DNA from: Chryseomicrobium palamuruense
GTDB taxonomy: Bacteria; Bacillota; Bacilli; Bacillales_A; Planococcaceae
DNA: 8,728 bases
NCBI RefSeq assembly: GCF_042649045.1
Contig: NZ_JBHSEF010000018.1
Span: forward strand, 1-8,728
Direction: 5' to 3'
The notes below the pieces were generated by a model. It had not been told where the DNA came from. It saw only the letters and a program-made list of their open reading frames with translations, and made no database searches. Within the stretch, counting starts at the first letter, position 1, and each line of letters begins with the position of its first letter. Positions 5,638 to 8,728 of this stretch are shown piece after piece. The position numbers and the translations under genes are program-made.

Positions 5638-7566
5638 TTGATCATCTACGAAGCAACCATATCTGAATTTCTAAGCGATATCGAGAATGAAGTGATGGTC
5701 GATCGTCTGTATGAAGTGTATCGCGAGAAGATTGGAAAGACATCGAAAAATGAAATCCGTTCTTGGGATCATTCACTTCAGCGAATGTCGAACGTTCTTC
5801 GTGACCGCCAAATTCCAAGAGATGCGAAGGCCGCCATTGAGTTCAAAATTCCGAACACAGGGAAACGTGTGGACTTCATTATTGCCGGGAATGACGGAGC
5901 AGAGGACCATGCCGTTATCGTCGAACTTAAACAGTGGGAATCTGTGGAGAAAGTTGAACGAATGGATGCGGTAGTCGTCGAAACCTATCTAGGTGGGGGC
6001 CGCCGTCAAACAACACACCCTTCGTATCAAGCGTGGAGTTACGCCGCACTCATCGAAGATTTCAATGAAGAAGTGCGCACACTTCCTATTCATCTGCAAC
6101 CGTGCGCTTACTTGCACAATTACATAATTGAAGAGAAGGATCCACTTATCGATGAACATTACCAAGAACACCTCGAGAAAGCTCCTGTTTTTCGTAAAGG
6201 TGAAATGCAGAACTTGCGAAACTTTATTAAGCAATACATCAAATACGGGGACAGCAATAATGTCATTGAGAAAATAGAAAATGGTCGTATCCGTCCGTCC
6301 AAATCTTTGCAAGATTCGATGGCCAGTATGTTGCAAGGAAATCCGGAGTTTGTCATGATCGATGATCAGAAAATTGTCTATGAACAGATTATGAATTACT
6401 CAAGGACGCTATTAGAAGCAGATAAAAAAGGTGTGTTCATTGTAAAAGGTGGTCCTGGAACAGGTAAGTCCGTATTAGCCATTAATCTTCTCGTGCAGCT
6501 GATACAAGATGATTATTTTGCGATGTATGTGACGAAGAATAGTGCTCCACGTGACGTCTATGCAACGAAGCTCAAAGGCACGATGAAAAAGAAGAGTATT
6601 GATAATTTGTTTAAGGGGTCTGGAAGTTTTCATGCAGCAGATCCGAATGAATTCGATGTACTAGTTGTCGATGAAGCCCACCGGTTGAATGAAAAGTCCG
6701 GTCTATTTAGTAATTTGGGAGAGAATCAAGTCAAAGAACTACTCAATGCAGCGAAGTTCAGTGTGTTTTTTATTGATGAAGCCCAGCGAGTGACGATGAA
6801 GGATATAGGAAGCATCGACCTTATCAAGAAATACGCGAACGAGCTAGGAATCGAAGTCTTTGAAGGGGAACTTGCCTCTCAATTCCGCTGTGATGGGTCG
6901 GATGGATATATTGCATGGCTTGATGATGTTCTGGAAATTCGTGAGACAGCGAATGCACATGATTTAGGTATGGACTATGATTTCCGGGTGATTGATTCTC
7001 CAACAGAACTACTAAAAATGATTCGAGATCGCAATGACCGCAATAACAAATCTCGTCTTGTCGCAGGATACTGTTGGGAATGGGTGAGTAGTGGGAAGAA
7101 TGACCGGGAAGTGCACGATATTGTCATAGAGGAACATGACTTCTCAATTAGCTGGAACCTTGGAAATGATATTTGGGCTATTGCATCGGAATCGATTGAC
7201 GAGGCTGGGTGCATTCACACATGTCAGGGACTAGAATTTGATTATGTCGGAGTGATTATTGGGGATGATCTGCGATATGAAAACGGTCAAGTTGTCACTG
7301 ATTACACAAAACGCGCAAAGACGGATTCATCGATAAAAGGCATCAAAAAGAAAATGAAAGAACAGCCCGATGTGGCCCGGCGAGAAGTAGATGCCATTAT
7401 CCGTAACACCTACCGCACACTGATGACTCGTGGACAAAAGGGATGTTACATCTACTGCACGGATAAAGCACTAGCGGATTACTTCAAATCACGATTAGTT
7501 AAAGTTTATAAAGAGCAAGTCGAAGTTCAAGAGTACTTAGTTGCGGAGACGAAAGAAGAGTATTGA
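5638..7566 (+). CDS. PD-(D/E)XK nuclease fused to DUF2075 (Schlafen group 3-like) SF1 helicase
   Basis: This 642-residue cytosolic protein has two enzymatic parts. Residues about 60-140 look like a PD-(D/E)XK nuclease: AIEFKI (E68), RVDFII (D79), VIVELKQW (E96-x-K98), then HPSYQAWSY with the usual Gln. Residues about 240-620 are a superfamily 1 helicase of the DUF2075 type. They include Walker A GGPGTGKS (271-278), Walker B VLVVDEAH (341-348), a second FFIDEAQR (378-384), SQFRC (414-418), IHTCQGLEFDYVGVIIGDD (526-544) and RNTYRTLMTRGQKGCYIYC (589-607). All catalytic residues expected for nucleic-acid cleavage coupled to ATP-driven translocation are present. Related nuclease-helicase proteins include single-gene anti-phage systems, so defence is a reasonable but unproven role. 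The start is TTG, with AGAGGAGG (5621-5628) 9 nt upstream. It is probably the second gene of an operon with the DUF5694 gene, and a hairpin terminator begins at its stop codon. Confidence 0.88.
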   Translation: MIIYEATISEFLSDIENEVMVDRLYEVYREKIGKTSKNEIRSWDHSLQRMSNVLRDRQIPRDAKAAIEFKIPNTGKRVDFIIAGNDGAEDHAVIVELKQWESVEKVERMDAVVVETYLGGGRRQTTHPSYQAWSYAALIEDFNEEVRTLPIHLQPCAYLHNYIIEEKDPLIDEHYQEHLEKAPVFRKGEMQNLRNFIKQYIKYGDSNNVIEKIENGRIRPSKSLQDSMASMLQGNPEFVMIDDQKIVYEQIMNYSRTLLEADKKGVFIVKGGPGTGKSVLAINLLVQLIQDDYFAMYVTKNSAPRDVYATKLKGTMKKKSIDNLFKGSGSFHAADPNEFDVLVVDEAHRLNEKSGLFSNLGENQVKELLNAAKFSVFFIDEAQRVTMKDIGSIDLIKKYANELGIEVFEGELASQFRCDGSDGYIAWLDDVLEIRETANAHDLGMDYDFRVIDSPTELLKMIRDRNDRNNKSRLVAGYCWEWVSSGKNDREVHDIVIEEHDFSISWNLGNDIWAIASESIDEAGCIHTCQGLEFDYVGVIIGDDLRYENGQVVTDYTKRAKTDSSIKGIKKKMKEQPDVARREVDAIIRNTYRTLMTRGQKGCYIYCTDKALADYFKSRLVKVYKEQVEVQEYLVAETKEEY

Positions 7567-7587
7567 AGAGCCAGAGATGGCTCTTTT
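7566..7587 (+). terminator. Rho-independent terminator of the nuclease-helicase unit
   Basis: AAGAGCCA, a GAGA loop and TGGCTCTT (7566-7573 with 7578-7585) form a compact hairpin running into four T residues. It overlaps the last base of the stop codon, so it ends this transcript tightly. Confidence 0.85.
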
Positions 7588-7612
7588 AATATTGAGACTT
7601 TAAAGGGAAAGC

Positions 7613-7644
7613 TTTGATGCATCAAAAGAAATTCCATTTATAAG
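7613..7644 (+). promoter_or_regulatory. Candidate promoter overlapped by a 14-bp palindrome
   Basis: TTTGATGCATCAAA (7613-7626) is a perfect palindrome. It includes a -35-like TTGATG (7614-7619), followed after 19 bp by TATAAG (7639-7644). The arrangement would let a dimeric repressor block the promoter of the membrane-protein gene at 7717. The spacing is longer than ideal, so the promoter is uncertain. Confidence 0.4.
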
Positions 7645-7716
7645 AACTGTAATGACTAAAAACCGTCTAACTTTAAGTCAGAACAAGTTCCGTGAAAACG
7701 AATGGAGGAAATTTCG

Positions 7717-8013
7717 ATGTGGGTACTATTAGGCGGATTGGCCATCTTAGCTACAATCATAAATATTTATTTGTTTTCGAGAGGAAAGGACTTCAGATTC
7801 GCAATGGCGGCAGGATTATCCTTCACAGCGCTCACACTATGCGCAGAAATTAGTTTGGTGGCGATTTGGATTGCAAGAGAGGACTGGTCAGCTGCAAGCG
7901 AGCTCGTGAATTACCAATGGGCACTATGGTTTGCGACATTCGCTTCGATCATCCTCAATATGTTGCCTTTGTTTATGGGGAGTAAAGGAAAGGTTAGTAG
8001 TCGGCATTCCTAA
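7717..8013 (+). CDS. Small three-helix membrane protein, unknown function
   Basis: This 98-residue protein starts MWVLLGGLAILATIINIYLF, its first membrane helix. A second helix lies around AAGLSFTALTLCAEISLVAIW and a third around WALWFATFASIILNMLPLFM, with a short basic tail (GSKGKVSSRHS). The ATG at 7717 is chosen over an in-frame ATG at 7702 for two reasons: the latter is embedded in the ribosome site ATGGAGG, and GGAGG (7704-7708) lies 8 nt before 7717. No family is recognised. It has its own upstream region after the preceding terminator, so it is a separate transcription unit. Confidence 0.75.
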   Translation: MWVLLGGLAILATIINIYLFSRGKDFRFAMAAGLSFTALTLCAEISLVAIWIAREDWSAASELVNYQWALWFATFASIILNMLPLFMGSKGKVSSRHS

Positions 8014-8133
8014 TTTAGCTGAATTAAAATGCGATTTAGCGGTCTATATCCAAGAGGTAATTCAAATAATCTCTATGGGTGAACATTGTGAATTACAGAT
8101 CAACGTTATCGTGTCAGTAAAATGCCGTTGATA

Positions 8134-8154
8134 AAAATTCCACAAGGGAATTTT
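8134..8154. terminator. Possible weak terminator after the membrane protein gene
   Basis: AAAATTCC, a 5-nt loop and GGAATTTT (8134-8141 with 8147-8154) form an AT-rich 8-bp hairpin. With its arms of A and T runs it could terminate in either direction, but it is weak and lies 120 bp past the gene. The 8014-8240 stretch otherwise holds no gene that I can identify. Confidence 0.4.
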
Positions 8155-8161
8155 AACTTGC
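8150..8161 (+). repeat. 12-bp direct repeat ATTTTAACTTGC, copy 1
   Basis: Identical to 8227-8238. A partial third copy, TAACTTGC, lies at 8165-8172. Purpose unknown. Confidence 0.5.
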
Positions 8162-8226
8162 GGGTAACTTGCAGTTTAATAAGAATGAGCAAAGAAAAGT
8201 GGCGTGAAAACGAGATATTCTTAGAG

Positions 8227-8238
8227 ATTTTAACTTGC
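8227..8238 (+). repeat. 12-bp direct repeat ATTTTAACTTGC, copy 2, abutting the IS tip
   Basis: This copy ends two bases before the IS terminal repeat at 8241. It could be a target-side sequence or a local duplication. The matching right flank of the element lies outside the window. Confidence 0.5.
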
Positions 8239-8240
8239 AA

Positions 8241-8259
8241 CACGCGTGTTGATTAACCA
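8241..8259 (+). repeat. Terminal inverted repeat, left end of IS4-family element
   Basis: CACGCGTGTTGATTAACCA pairs perfectly with 51-69. With the two flanking bases AA and C on the left, a 14-bp palindrome, CAACACGCGTGTTG (8238-8251), covers the tip. Confidence 0.8.
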
Positions 8260-8287
8260 TTTTTCCCCATTGAAATAGAAAGAAAAA

Positions 8288-8349
8288 GAGAGATGCTTCC
8301 TGTAAAATGTAAGTTACCACACCAACATTTTCGAAAAGGGGCATCTCTC
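8288..8349 (+). promoter_or_regulatory. Hairpin sequestering the transposase ribosome binding site
   Basis: GAGAGATGC (8288-8296) is perfectly complementary to GCATCTCTC (8341-8349), the bases directly before the ATG. The pairing extends over the ribosome site AAGGGG through two G-U pairs and a C-G pair. In a read-through transcript from outside, this would mask translation initiation. Transcripts starting inside the element after the left arm would stay translatable. This is a known way for IS elements to limit transposase made from neighbouring promoters. Confidence 0.6.
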
Positions 8350-8728
8350 ATGACCAAGAATACCACGTTCCAAAAGCTGATTCAAAACTTTCTTTCTGAT
8401 GTAGAACTGCAGGAGATCCTAGCGGAATTCGAATTTGAGGACAAGGCGCGCAAATGTACCGTCTCCGTACTCCTCTCCTATCTGACAGGAGCTGCGATGA
8501 ATGGCTGGAAGAGCTTCGGCCACGCCGCAGATGTCGGTCCCAGTGCCGGATTGGTGCCCCTTGACCATTCCTCCCTCTCCAAGACGGTGACCCACCTCGA
8601 CTATGCGATCATGAAACGGGTCTTCGAAGTGATCAGCGGGAAACTGAACCGGGCCGCCCGGCGCCGCCTGAAGATTCCAGGATCCCTTCTATCCATTGAT
8701 TCGACAACGATCACGGTCGGGAAGACAC
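8350..8728 (+). CDS. IS4-family transposase, N-terminal part (cut by window edge)
   Basis: 126 residues are visible, starting MTKNTTFQKLIQNFLSDVEL. They contain a basic, DNA-binding-like N-terminal half with RKCTVSVLLSYLTGAAMNGW. After a helical stretch (FEVISGKLNRAARRRLKI) comes SLLSIDSTTITVGKT. The D117 of IDSTT is the first aspartate of the DDE catalytic triad, as in IS4-family (DDE_Tnp_1) transposases. The second Asp and Glu are beyond the edge. The start ATG has AAAAGGGG (8333-8340) 9 nt upstream. No frameshift or stop is seen in the visible part, so this copy may be intact. Confidence 0.88.
   Translation, partial: MTKNTTFQKLIQNFLSDVELQEILAEFEFEDKARKCTVSVLLSYLTGAAMNGWKSFGHAADVGPSAGLVPLDHSSLSKTVTHLDYAIMKRVFEVISGKLNRAARRRLKIPGSLLSIDSTTITVGKT

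Larger units (their letters stand above)
8241..8728 (+). mobile_element. IS4-family insertion sequence, left end and partial body
   Basis: The element begins at the 19-bp terminal repeat and runs off the window inside the transposase gene. It shares the repeat with the element end at 51-69. Its coding part is richer in G and C (for example CGGGCCGCCCGGCGCCGCC) than the surrounding AT-rich DNA, which fits foreign origin. IS4-family elements of this type are usually about 1.4 kb, so most of it lies beyond the edge. Confidence 0.8.

Noticed and set aside
7931..8131. 66-codon plus-strand frame past the membrane-protein gene
   Set aside because: It overlaps the 3' end of the better supported gene at 7717-8013 in another frame and has no ribosome site. 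Its downstream half shows no recognisable motif.
7686..8213. CGTGAAAACGA occurring near 7690 and near 8203
   Set aside because: It is an 11-base match with little extension and no shared context, too short to call a repeat family.
1..8728. CRISPR array, tRNA, rRNA or riboswitch
   Set aside because: No regularly spaced repeats, cloverleaf or conserved riboswitch core was seen on either strand.

Overview
The window looks like chromosomal DNA of a low-to-moderate GC, endospore-forming member of the Bacillales (Bacillaceae or Planococcaceae). The evidence is strong AAGGAGG-type ribosome binding sites, frequent GTG and TTG starts, a clear LytH spore-cortex peptidase, an RsbR-like PAS-STAS protein and a WGxxGxxG-tailed secreted peptide. 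Genus is not resolvable from the sequence alone. Both edges are insertion-sequence DNA. Bases 1-69 are one end of an element, and 8241-8728 is the start of an IS4-family copy. The two share a perfect 19-bp terminal inverted repeat.

Layout. 1-69: IS end. 192-486: terminator and a small secreted WGxxG peptide gene (minus). 613-858: an ECF-like sigma factor gene that stops after region 2 (plus). 885-915: a hairpin terminator between convergent genes. 917-1906: lytH (minus, GTG start). 2151-2860: a heavily decayed polysaccharide deacetylase gene (five in-frame stops, two frameshifts). About 2893-3074: a second, unidentified coding relic. 3303-4082: PAS-STAS protein. 4255-4539: small membrane protein. 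4547-4587: strong bidirectional terminator. 4586-4759: a short membrane-protein gene on the minus strand. 4866-5573: DUF5694/TraB-GumN-like protein. 5638-7566: PD-(D/E)XK nuclease fused to a DUF2075/Schlafen-group-3-like SF1 helicase. 7717-8013: small three-helix membrane protein. 8350-8728: 5' part of an IS4-family transposase gene. An imperfect 29-bp repeat lies upstream of two of the genes (3162-3190 and 4184-4212).

How it fits together. This is a mosaic accessory region rather than one pathway. LytH and the dead deacetylase both belong to peptidoglycan remodelling, so the left part may be a worn cell-wall/spore segment. The PAS-STAS protein is a likely signalling input to a stressosome or SigB-type pathway whose partners are not here. 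The most distinctive unit is the pair DUF5694 gene plus nuclease-helicase gene: same strand, 64-bp gap, no terminator between them, and one strong terminator after the second. The nuclease-helicase architecture resembles single-protein anti-phage nucleases. Its position in an IS-bounded, pseudogene-rich stretch fits a defence role, but that is inference.
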